Origin: an uncultured Eubacteriaceae bacterium
Lineage (GTDB): Bacteria > Bacillota > Clostridia > Lachnospirales > CAG-274
NCBI GenBank assembly: GCA_947167715.1
Contig: CAMVJD010000035.1
Location: forward strand, 1-32,228
Direction of reading: 5' to 3'
DNA length: 32,228 nt
Part shown: in pieces, positions 1 through 6,947 of the stretch
How positions within the stretch are numbered: position 1 is the first letter of the stretch
How the letters are laid out: every line of letters begins with the position of its first letter
The notes under the pieces: model-generated
The model's input: only the letters and a program-made list of their open reading frames with translations
Told to the model about the DNA's origin: nothing
Databases searched by the model: none
Program-made: the position numbers and the translations under genes

Positions 1-63
1 ACCGTTTGTTAAGTTTGTGTTAATTGTCAACCACACCAGTTGACAAAGAACCTTTTTTTGCAA

Positions 64-97
64 AAAGGGGCTTGCCGCTTAATGCGGCAGCCCCTTT
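64..97 (-). terminator. Rho-independent terminator of the class A PBP gene
   Basis: A 14-bp GC-rich stem with one bulged base (64-78 pairs with 84-97, 5-nt loop) lies just past the PBP stop codon. Read on the minus strand it is followed by five T residues. Part of the stem (67-77) matches the GGGGCTTGCCG end motif of the dispersed repeat described elsewhere in this window. Confidence 0.8.
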
Positions 98-104
98 AAA
101 TTTT

Positions 105-2774
105 TTATTCAACCACCGGCTCGACTATAATGTCCTCGCCGCCGTCATCCTCATAGTCCACGCTGCTGTCGTAGCCTACCTCACCATCGTCATCATCATC
201 ATCATTGCCCTCGTCGTAATCCTCGCCGCCGTCGTCATCATCCGTTCCCGAATCGTCGTCGGTCTCCTCGCTGCTTTCGCTGCTTTCGGAATTATCGTTT
301 GATGTCTCCTCGTCCTCGTCATTACTATTGCCGTTTTCATCATATGATGTGTATTTCCAATGGTTTGTACAGTAATCCGGCTCCGTGCCCTTTACAAATA
401 CTTCCTCGTAAGACGGGCATCCGTCGTTTGCACGCATACCCGACCGTTTGCAAACCTGAAGCTTAACAACATCCTCGGGCATTTCAAAGTCCTTGACTTC
501 AAGACCCTCGTGTATCTGCTCCATACACTTGCGCCATACGGTCAAATGTGCATGCTGGTTGATATTATTCATATTTTTAACGGTATCGTCATAGCGGTCG
601 TAGCCAAGCCATATACTTGCCGCATAATAAGGCGTATATCCCACAAATGTAAGGTCCTTTGAATTTGTGGTGGTACCCGTTTTGCCGACAACGGGCATTT
701 CGCTGTTTCTGAACTTCGCCTCGGTACCCGTACCGCTTTTAACAACATCACGCATAATATCCGTAAGGACATAGGCTGCGCCCGTGCTTAATACCTGACG
801 GGGCTCGTAGTTGTTTTCAAGCAGAACATTGCCGCTGTGGTCCTTTACCATAGAATAGAACATAGGTCTTCTGTACTCACCGCCGTTTGCTATGGTACCG
901 TAAGCCGCACATACCTCGGTCTGCTTAACGCCGTTTGTAAGACCGCCCAGCGCGGTAGCCGCATGGTTGTCGTCCTCCAGCGTTGTAAAGCCAAAATTAA
1001 GCAGATAGTCGTAAGCGGTATCTATACCTACCCCGACACCGCCGTCAACATCCTTGGGGCTTACTATAGCCTTGACCGCAAGGATATTCATTGAATCCCT
1101 GATGGCAGTTCTTACGGAGCAGTCGCCGCGGTAGCTTTCGCCCCACCAGTTTTTGGGCGTATACTTTTTCGGGCCGTTGCCTATGCTGAAAGGTTCGTCC
1201 CTTATCATAGAAGACGCCGTAAGCGTACCCGTATCTATATTTGCCGCATAAGCCGCAAGCACCTTAAATACCGAACCCGGCTGTCTTACCGCATCCGTTG
1301 CGCGGTTAAATGCACGGTTGACCTTTTTTTCGCCGCGGCCGCCTGCGATAGCCTTTATTTCGCCGGTACGGTAATCAATGACTACCATAGCACACTGCGG
1401 CTGTACATTATATGTTGCCTTGTCCGCAAGTATTTCCTGGTCGGGAGTAAGGTTATCTTCGTACTGCTTTTTAAGCTGTGCGACCCATGCCTGTGCATCC
1501 TCGTAGTTTGTAAAGAATTTGCTGTTTGACGGGTTTATCTGTTCGCCCGTAGCATTGTTTATTATAGATATAACATAATTTGCATCAATACCGTAGTAAG
1601 GTGACGGGAAATTGCTGTTATCCGCAAATTCCTTATCGAGTATCGCCTGCATTTTGGTATCGATAGTCGCCGTTATTTCAAGGCCGCCGTTATAAAGGAT
1701 ATAATTGGCCTGTGTTGCAGTCATATTGTATTTATTCTGAAGATCCTGCGATATCTGATCGAAAAGCGCATCTATAAAATAGCTGTGTACATTCGATGTA
1801 TCGTCCTCCAGACGGATATCGGCATTGCCGGCCTTGACCCTTGAAAAAACATCGTCCGCAAGTGCCGCATCACATTGCTCCTGTGTGATATAGCCCTGAT
1901 CGAGCATATATTTAAGAATTATAGTCTGTCTGTTTTTGCAGCCCTCGGGGTTTGAGCGCGGCGAATACAAGCTGGGGTTATTGGTAATAGCCGCTATTAC
2001 CGCACACTCCGAAAGCGTAAGCTCCTCAACATTTTTGCCAAAGTAGCCAAGCGCCGCCGCCTGTACGCCGTTATAGCCGTGACCCAGGCCTATGGTATTA
2101 AGGTAAAGCTCCAGAATATAATTTTTTGCGGCCTCCTTGCTGCCAAGCTTATCGGTCAGTTCGCGCTCATAGTTTTCGGCAAGGTACTGCTCCTGTATCT
2201 TTGTCTGCCAAATATTACCGCCGTACATTTTGGTAACATTGTTTTTGATAAGCTGCTGTGTAAGCGTAGAACCGCCCTGTGTCTTGCCGCTGCTGAGCTT
2301 TGTTGCCACCGCACGCGCAAGGCCGCGCATATCCACGCCGTCATGCGTATAAAAACGCGAATCCTCTATGGCTATAAAGGCATGCTGAAGATCCGGCGGG
2401 ATCTTATCAAGCGCAGCATATTCACGGTTTTCATCGCCGTGCAATCTGTCAAGCTCGTTTCCCATGCTGTCATAGATGATGGAAGTATAGGTCGCAGGCT
2501 CTATGGCTACCAGCTCCATCGCAGGCGCATATTTGATAAGCGCAACATAAACGCCCACACCCGCTGCCATTACCACGACCGCACCAATAAAGCATATCGC
2601 AAAAAACACCCTTAACATTTGCGTAAACGGCCGCGGCTCCGGCTTAAGCCTGTTTTTTTGTTTTGCCTTTGGTTTTGCCGCAGGTTTTTTTTGACGCTTT
2701 TCGGCCTTTGCGGACTTATCCGTCTCTTGGGGTGTATTTACGGACGTCCTTTTAGGCTCTGTCTTTTTATCCAT
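105..2774 (-). CDS. Class A penicillin-binding protein (bifunctional transglycosylase/transpeptidase, PBP1A type)
   Basis: This enzyme polymerises lipid II glycan chains and cross-links their peptides at the outer face of the membrane. I start it at 2774 (889 aa), because AGGAG sits 8 nt upstream; ATG 2780 would be only 2 nt from that site. A Lys-rich cytoplasmic N-terminus precedes a membrane segment at about residues 53-78. The GT51 domain has its catalytic Glu in EDSRFYTHDG (about 137) and a QGGSTLTQQL motif. The transpeptidase domain has SVFK (about 501-504), SMN (561-563) and KTGT (698-701). The last 78 residues contain 39 Asp/Glu and no Lys/Arg, which is unusually acidic even beside the disordered tails known in Gram-positive PBPs. 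The gene stands alone with its own promoter and terminator. Which PBP1 paralogue it is cannot be told from one window. Confidence 0.95.
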   Translation of the reverse strand: MDKKTEPKRTSVNTPQETDKSAKAEKRQKKPAAKPKAKQKNRLKPEPRPFTQMLRVFFAICFIGAVVVMAAGVGVYVALIKYAPAMELVAIEPATYTSIIYDSMGNELDRLHGDENREYAALDKIPPDLQHAFIAIEDSRFYTHDGVDMRGLARAVATKLSSGKTQGGSTLTQQLIKNNVTKMYGGNIWQTKIQEQYLAENYERELTDKLGSKEAAKNYILELYLNTIGLGHGYNGVQAAALGYFGKNVEELTLSECAVIAAITNNPSLYSPRSNPEGCKNRQTIILKYMLDQGYITQEQCDAALADDVFSRVKAGNADIRLEDDTSNVHSYFIDALFDQISQDLQNKYNMTATQANYILYNGGLEITATIDTKMQAILDKEFADNSNFPSPYYGIDANYVISIINNATGEQINPSNSKFFTNYEDAQAWVAQLKKQYEDNLTPDQEILADKATYNVQPQCAMVVIDYRTGEIKAIAGGRGEKKVNRAFNRATDAVRQPGSVFKVLAAYAANIDTGTLTASSMIRDEPFSIGNGPKKYTPKNWWGESYRGDCSVRTAIRDSMNILAVKAIVSPKDVDGGVGVGIDTAYDYLLNFGFTTLEDDNHAATALGGLTNGVKQTEVCAAYGTIANGGEYRRPMFYSMVKDHSGNVLLENNYEPRQVLSTGAAYVLTDIMRDVVKSGTGTEAKFRNSEMPVVGKTGTTTNSKDLTFVGYTPYYAASIWLGYDRYDDTVKNMNNINQHAHLTVWRKCMEQIHEGLEVKDFEMPEDVVKLQVCKRSGMRANDGCPSYEEVFVKGTEPDYCTNHWKYTSYDENGNSNDEDEETSNDNSESSESSEETDDDSGTDDDDGGEDYDEGNDDDDDDGEVGYDSSVDYEDDGGEDIIVEPVVE

Positions 2775-2849
2775 TTTCATATCTCCTGTTTTTGCAAAAT
2801 TATTATTATCGGTTTTGGATGACCCGATCATTTCAGCCTACTATTAACT

Positions 2850-2878
2850 ATTATACCAAATATTTTCAAAATAATAAA
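2850..2878 (-). promoter_or_regulatory. Extended -10 promoter for the PBP gene
   Basis: On the minus strand TATAAT (2855-2850) is preceded by TGG, giving an extended -10 (TGnTATAAT). The -35 position, 17 nt upstream (2878-2873), reads TTTATT and is weak. It lies about 75 nt upstream of the chosen PBP start. Confidence 0.6.
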
Positions 2879-2921
2879 GCATAATTTTATAAAATTTATT
2901 ATAAATTATTTTAAAAGTAAT

Positions 2922-2959
2922 AAAAAAGCCGCGCAAACGGCTTAAAACCAAGGCTTTTT
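2922..2959 (+). promoter_or_regulatory. Alternative hairpins in the yunB leader; leftward terminator on the other strand
   Basis: Two mutually exclusive stems share the segment AAGCC at 2926-2930. It can pair as AAGCCG/CGGCTT (2926-2931 with 2938-2943), or as AAAAAGCC/GGCTTTTT (2923-2930 with 2952-2959). The second stem overlaps the AAGG ribosome site (2950-2953) of yunB. Read on the minus strand, the first stem is followed by TTTTTT and looks like an intrinsic terminator directed towards the PBP promoter. Which role is real is an inference. Confidence 0.4.
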
Positions 2960-2960
2960 C

Positions 2961-3602
2961 ATGAAAAAATATTTTTGGCTCAAATTTTTTATGCGTTTAC
3001 TGCTGTTATGCGGTGCGTTTTTTGCATTTTTCTCATTTTACGATCATTTTATACTGCCCAGGGCGGAGCTGCTTACAAAAAATGCCGTTTTAACATACGC
3101 CAACAGCTGTATAAACAAGGCCGTCGAGACCGCCGCCCGCGATGCGGGAAACGACTTAAAAAGCATATGCGATATAAAATACGCTTCGGACGGAAGCATA
3201 TCTTCGATAACGGCCGACGGTATAGCCGTAAACCGTTTTTGCGGCATTACTGCCGATGAATTGTCGAAAATGCTCGAAAGCGGCCAAAGCACGGTGTACA
3301 TAAATCTCGGCAGCTTTACGGGCATACCTTTTTTGTCGGACAAAGGACCGCCCGTACCCGTAAACATCGGCTGTACAGGCGGTGTTACCGCAAATTACGC
3401 CGTTGATATAAAAAACGCCGGCATAAACCAGGTCTCATTTGGGCTGTATATAAATATACACACGGATATACACACCTACAACCCCCTTATAAACAGCATA
3501 ATAAGCCTTGACAGGCGCGTTATGCTTGCCCATACCGTATACGCCGGCGCCGTGCCCGAAGCATACGGCACGGCAATAGCGCCCGCACTTAACGAAAAAT
3601 AA
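2961..3602 (+). CDS. yunB: Sporulation protein YunB
   Basis: The protein is 213 aa with a single N-terminal membrane anchor (about residues 7-27) and the rest probably extracytoplasmic or in the forespore-facing space. The middle and C-terminal part carries the pattern typical of YunB: a run like GSFTGIPFLSDKGPPVPV, then a conserved segment around AGINQVSFGLYINI. In Bacillus subtilis YunB is a sigma-E controlled protein needed for efficient spore formation; its biochemical role is unknown. The start ATG has a weak AAGG site 7 nt upstream. It stands alone, divergent from the PBP gene, and a repeat element follows 12 nt after the stop. I could not identify a convincing sigma-E promoter by eye. 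Its presence supports a spore-forming host. Confidence 0.85.
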   Translation: MKKYFWLKFFMRLLLLCGAFFAFFSFYDHFILPRAELLTKNAVLTYANSCINKAVETAARDAGNDLKSICDIKYASDGSISSITADGIAVNRFCGITADELSKMLESGQSTVYINLGSFTGIPFLSDKGPPVPVNIGCTGGVTANYAVDIKNAGINQVSFGLYINIHTDIHTYNPLINSIISLDRRVMLAHTVYAGAVPEAYGTAIAPALNEK

Positions 3603-3614
3603 TTTCCGAAATTT

Positions 3615-3703
3615 CGGCAGAAACGCAAATGTTTTTTCGGTGTCGGCGTATACTATCGAAGCAAGACATCCGCCGTAAGCCCAAATTATTTGCGGGTTTG
3701 CCG
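3615..3703. repeat. Short copy of a MITE-like inverted-repeat element (89 bp)
   Basis: The left end reads CGGCAGAAACGCAAATG followed by T6 and CGG. The right end reads GCCCAAATTATTTGCGGG then TTTGCCG. The two ends are imperfect inverted repeats of one another and match the ends of the 142-bp copy at 27063-27204. The right 35 nt (CATCCGCCGTAAGCC onward) is nearly identical to that copy. The central hairpins of the long copy are missing. There is no coding capacity and no clear target-site duplication. Confidence 0.7.
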
Positions 3704-3790
3704 ATAAAACAGGCGTTACGCCGCATTTTGCAGCGTTTTAAACAATAATTGCGTGTAAAAGGCGGGGAAAGTCAAAGATTAAAATTACTC

Positions 3791-3819
3791 TTGCATTTTT
3801 AACTTATATGTTGTATAAT
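3791..3819 (+). promoter_or_regulatory. Sigma-A promoter of the polysaccharide-control operon
   Basis: TTGCAT (3791-3796), a 17-nt spacer and a perfect TATAAT (3814-3819) lie 32 nt upstream of the chosen start of the Wzz-type gene. The same TTGCAT-17-TATAAT arrangement precedes rpiR. Confidence 0.8.
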
Positions 3820-3851
3820 GTATCGTAGTAAAATATTTAATGGAGATAATC

Positions 3852-4544
3852 ATGGAAGAGCAAGAAATTGAAATTGACCTCAAACAACTGTTGGATGCCT
3901 TGCTTTCAAGGATATGGCTGATCGTTATCGTAACTGCCATGTTTGGCGTGTTTGCGTATTTTTACAGCATATTGGCTATAACCCCCTTGTACAGGGCAGA
4001 TTCTACCATATATGTAAACAGCAGTCAGAATATTATTTCAAACAACATTGAAACAAACGAAATATCCGCCTCAAGCATGATGGCCACGGTTTTTGCCGAA
4101 ATGCTCAAAAGCAACGCCATTATCGAGGAAGTCAGGGATAAGGCGGGCGTATCATACGAGCTTGACACCTTAAGAAGTATGATAAGCGCCTCTCCGGTAG
4201 AGGAAACACCGCTTATGCGCATTACCGTCATGTCCCCCAACCCCAAGGAGGCCGTGCTGATATCCAATGTTTTGCTTGAGGTCGCGCCGGACAAAATGAC
4301 TAACATCGTTGACGGCGGTTCGGTAAAAATAGTTGACCGTCCCCTCGAGCCGACAGCGCCTTCATCACCCAACATTTTAAAAAACACCTTTTTGGGGCTT
4401 GTTTTGGGCTTTGTTTTGGTCGCAGGCATAGTAGTTCTTATGGAGCTGCTCGACACCCGTGTAAAGGACGAGGAGCAGCTGCGCGAAATGTTTGACCTGC
4501 CCGTATTGGCTGTGATCCCCGAGATCGAAACAATACAAGAATAA
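3852..4544 (+). CDS. Wzz-type capsular/exopolysaccharide chain-length and kinase-activator protein (CpsC/YwqC-like)
   Basis: This membrane protein (230 aa) controls polymer length and, in Gram-positives, activates the separate cytoplasmic tyrosine kinase encoded next. I chose ATG 3852, which has GGAG 6 nt upstream; the ATG at 3840 overlaps that site. Two membrane segments, at about residues 18-40 and 172-194, flank an extracytoplasmic Wzz domain. A Pro-rich stretch (PLEPTAPSSP) precedes the second segment, as is typical of the family. The short cytoplasmic C-terminus ends near LPVLAVIPEIE, the usual kinase-contact region of CapA/CpsC proteins. It is first in an operon with the kinase (18 nt downstream), the phosphatase and an unknown protein. 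Confidence 0.9.
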   Translation: MEEQEIEIDLKQLLDALLSRIWLIVIVTAMFGVFAYFYSILAITPLYRADSTIYVNSSQNIISNNIETNEISASSMMATVFAEMLKSNAIIEEVRDKAGVSYELDTLRSMISASPVEETPLMRITVMSPNPKEAVLISNVLLEVAPDKMTNIVDGGSVKIVDRPLEPTAPSSPNILKNTFLGLVLGFVLVAGIVVLMELLDTRVKDEEQLREMFDLPVLAVIPEIETIQE

Positions 4545-4562
4545 ACGAAAGAGGTATCCGGA

Positions 4563-5330
4563 TTGTTTGGCAAAAAGAAAACTGCCGCTATTACCGATGC
4601 GGTGCAAAACAAAATAAATTCACAAAGAATACTTAATGACAAAACCACCTTTAACGTGCGCGAATCCTTTAACGAGCTGCGTACAAATATAGTTTTTTCC
4701 ATGCCCGCAAAGGGCACAAAAAAAGTGCTTGTAACAAGCTCTATCGCAAGCGAGGGCAAAAGCACCACCTGTCTTAACATGGCCATAACCTTTGCCGAGG
4801 CGGGCAGCAAAACGCTTGTTATAGACTGTGACCTGCGCTGTCCCAATATCGGAAATCTGCTTGAACAAAACGAAAAAAAAGGGCTTTCAAACATACTTGT
4901 AAACGATTGCAGCATAAAAGAGGCCGTGTTCGAGACCAAATACCAAAATCTGGATGTTATTCTTTCGGGCTCGATACCGCCAAACCCCACTGAGCTTTTG
5001 GCATCGGATTCAATGCAGTCGCTTATTGACGAGCTTTCAAAGGAATATGACTATATATTTTTTGATGCCCCGCCCGTAAACGTGGTTACGGATGCGGTCA
5101 TTATATCAAGGATATCCAGCGGCGTTGTAGTAGTATGCCGTCAATATGTTGCAGATAAGAAAATGCTGTCCGCAGCAATAGACAAGCTTAAATTTGCGGA
5201 TGCCAAAATACTCGGCATCGTTCTTAACGATGTTTCCGTTTCAAAATCCGGTTACGGACGTTACGGAAAATACAGTGTTTACAGCAGTTACGCCTATAAC
5301 AGCTATCCTTCCCGGAATGATAGTGTATAA
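4563..5330 (+). CDS. Bacterial tyrosine kinase of exopolysaccharide synthesis (CpsD/CapB/YwqD-like)
   Basis: This is the cytoplasmic BY-kinase (255 aa) that autophosphorylates on a C-terminal tyrosine cluster when bound to its membrane activator. It starts at TTG 4563, with AAAGAGG 8 nt upstream. Walker A is SSIASEGKST (59-68, Lys66), Walker A' is VIDCD (86-90), and Walker B is IFFDAP (165-170). The C-terminus carries seven tyrosines between 231 and 248 in the segment YGRYGKYSVYSSYAYNSY, the expected autophosphorylation cluster. Kinase and activator are separate genes, the Gram-positive arrangement, rather than fused as in Wzc. The stop codon directly abuts a TTG of the next reading frame, but I place the phosphatase start 18 nt later. 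Confidence 0.93.
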   Translation: MFGKKKTAAITDAVQNKINSQRILNDKTTFNVRESFNELRTNIVFSMPAKGTKKVLVTSSIASEGKSTTCLNMAITFAEAGSKTLVIDCDLRCPNIGNLLEQNEKKGLSNILVNDCSIKEAVFETKYQNLDVILSGSIPPNPTELLASDSMQSLIDELSKEYDYIFFDAPPVNVVTDAVIISRISSGVVVVCRQYVADKKMLSAAIDKLKFADAKILGIVLNDVSVSKSGYGRYGKYSVYSSYAYNSYPSRNDSV

Positions 5331-5348
5331 TTGACAGCAGGTGATTTG

Positions 5349-6053
5349 ATGATAGATTTTCATTCCCATATACTTCCGCGCATGGACGACGGCAGCAAAA
5401 GCAGCGAAATGTCCGTTTCAATGCTGGAAGCAAGTTATGAATACGGCGTAAAAACAATGGTCGCCACACCGCATTTTTATATAACGCATGACACGGCGGA
5501 CAAATTTATTACAAGGCGCAGCGCATCTTATGATGCACTTAAAAGCCACATTGCACAGCACAGCGCCCCGCTGCCCGATATAATACTCGGGGCGGAGGTC
5601 TACTTTTTTCGCGGCATATCAAAATATGACGGTCTGCCCAAGCTTGCAATAGGCGACACAAAATACATACTGCTTGAAATGCCGTTTGAAAGATGGCCCG
5701 AAAAATACCTTACGGAAATATCCGATATAACGGAGGAAACGGGTCTTATACCAATAATGGCACATATAGACAGATACCTTGATTTTCAAAAGGGCACAGA
5801 CAATATCGAGCGTGTTATATCCATGGGTCTGCCCATGCAAATGAACGCCGAATTTATAAATGCGTTTTTTACGCGCTCAAAAGCTTTAAAACTGATAAAG
5901 GACGGTGTTGTCACACTTCTCGGCTCCGATTGTCACAATATGGACAACCGCAGACCGAATCTGGGACAGGCCCTCGGCATTATAACAAAAAAATGCGGCG
6001 GGGACACCGTTGACAATATAATAAGCGAAAGCAAAAGACTGCTTGGCTTATAA
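5349..6053 (+). CDS. PHP-family protein-tyrosine phosphatase (CpsB/YwqE-like)
   Basis: This manganese-dependent phosphatase (234 aa) removes phosphate from the tyrosine cluster of the upstream kinase, cycling capsule or exopolysaccharide synthesis. ATG 5349 is chosen because AGG (5339-5341) lies 7 nt upstream; the earlier in-frame TTG 5331 has no ribosome site. PHP motifs are visible in order: DFHSHILPRMDDGSK at the N-terminus, ATPHF, GAEVYF, MAHIDRY (family members usually have AHPERY) and LGSDCHN near the C-terminus. These supply the His/Asp/Glu ligands of the trinuclear metal centre. It is cotranscribed with kinase and activator, matching ywqC-ywqD-ywqE of B. subtilis. No glycosyltransferases follow it. 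Confidence 0.92.
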   Translation: MIDFHSHILPRMDDGSKSSEMSVSMLEASYEYGVKTMVATPHFYITHDTADKFITRRSASYDALKSHIAQHSAPLPDIILGAEVYFFRGISKYDGLPKLAIGDTKYILLEMPFERWPEKYLTEISDITEETGLIPIMAHIDRYLDFQKGTDNIERVISMGLPMQMNAEFINAFFTRSKALKLIKDGVVTLLGSDCHNMDNRRPNLGQALGIITKKCGGDTVDNIISESKRLLGL

Positions 6054-6075
6054 TTATTCCTGAAAGAAAGGAGTA

Positions 6076-6828
6076 ATGCATATTTCGGGACAAACCAAAC
6101 CAAAGAAAAAACATACCGTGCTGAAGGTCATCCTTACACTTATTGCCGTTGTTGCGGTCATTGCAGGTATTTTTGCATATAAGCAAAGGGAGAATATAAA
6201 GGCGCTGATAGATTCGCGCACCTATTCTTCCGAAGAAATATCAAACCGCATAACCGAATCAAAGCAGCAGGTGCAGGAGGCCATATCGGTATACGATCTG
6301 CCCATCACCCGCGATTTTACTCTTGAAGAAGAGGAAAAACTGCGCAAGGGAGAGCTTTCGGCAGAGGAAGCAATGAAGCTGATAATGGCGCCAAGTACAA
6401 CGGATGGTACGGGCACCGCATCGGCAGATAATGCGTCCTCGCCCGAACAGAGCAACGCACAAAGTGATACCACCGCCGCTTCTGTTCAGCAAAATCCGGC
6501 AGATAAAATAGTCGCAAACTATATTCAGCAGGTTTACGGCCTTAAAGCCTATTACATAGGGGCGCTTGGTCAGCTTGAGGGCGAGATGCGCGCTGTCTAT
6601 GTAAATTCGGGTCGCGACAAAACAAAAATTGCGGGCATAGTGCAAAGCTATTTGCCGCGTGTAGGCGCCCTTGAAAGCGAATGCGACGGCAAGATAGAAA
6701 CGCTGCTTGCAGGTATGCGCTCCGAATTGTCGGCCATTGGCGCCGACACCTCGATCGCCGACACCATTTACAATGCTTATATAAACGAAAAAGCACTTAA
6801 AAAAGCGTACTATTTAAGCATGTATTAA
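6076..6828 (+). CDS. Uncharacterised membrane-anchored protein of the polysaccharide-control operon
   Basis: I do not recognise a family. The protein is 250 aa with a Lys-rich cytoplasmic start, one membrane segment (about residues 15-35) and an extracytoplasmic remainder. The outer part begins with a charged, probably helical region (about 40-105, rich in Glu/Lys/Arg), followed by a Ser/Thr/Ala/Gln-rich linker (about 106-142). A C-terminal helical domain of roughly 105 residues contains several Tyr and Ala. AAAGGAG lies only 2 nt before ATG 6076, so the exact start is uncertain, but no better one is visible. It follows the phosphatase by 22 nt and ends just before the strong promoter of the next gene, so it is last in the operon. 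Its place suggests a surface partner of the Wzz/kinase module; that is inference only. Confidence 0.75.
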   Translation: MHISGQTKPKKKHTVLKVILTLIAVVAVIAGIFAYKQRENIKALIDSRTYSSEEISNRITESKQQVQEAISVYDLPITRDFTLEEEEKLRKGELSAEEAMKLIMAPSTTDGTGTASADNASSPEQSNAQSDTTAASVQQNPADKIVANYIQQVYGLKAYYIGALGQLEGEMRAVYVNSGRDKTKIAGIVQSYLPRVGALESECDGKIETLLAGMRSELSAIGADTSIADTIYNAYINEKALKKAYYLSMY

Positions 6829-6844
6829 AAGAATTAAAAATGTG

Positions 6845-6874
6845 TTGACAAAACACCTGTTTTATTGGTATAAT
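6845..6874 (+). promoter_or_regulatory. Strong consensus sigma-A promoter
   Basis: A perfect TTGACA (6845-6850), an 18-nt spacer ending in TGG, and a perfect TATAAT (6869-6874) with extended -10. It is the closest to consensus of all promoters in this window and drives the secreted-protein gene at 6948. Confidence 0.88.
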
Positions 6875-6886
6875 AATTAGGGTGAA

Positions 6887-6917
6887 AACTTATTTTGTCT
6901 ATAAAAATAAATAAGTT
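6887..6917 (+). other. 5' leader hairpin of the 6948 transcript
   Basis: AACTTATTT (6887-6895) and AAATAAGTT (6909-6917) form a perfect 9-bp stem with a 13-nt loop. The stem begins about 5 nt after the expected transcription start. A hairpin at the extreme 5' end commonly protects an mRNA from decay, consistent with high expression of the gene; this role is inferred. Confidence 0.5.
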
Positions 6918-6947
6918 AATAAAAATATAAAAAATGGAGGACATAAT

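Noticed and set aside
2079..2615. Plus-strand reading frame (178 codons)
   Set aside because: Antisense to the conserved transglycosylase domain of the PBP; no homology pattern.
4025..4990. Long reading frame (321 codons) on the minus strand
   Set aside because: It lies fully antisense to the Wzz-type and kinase genes, crosses their junction, is Ser/Thr/Val/Ile-rich low complexity and has no ribosome site; it is a shadow of codon bias.
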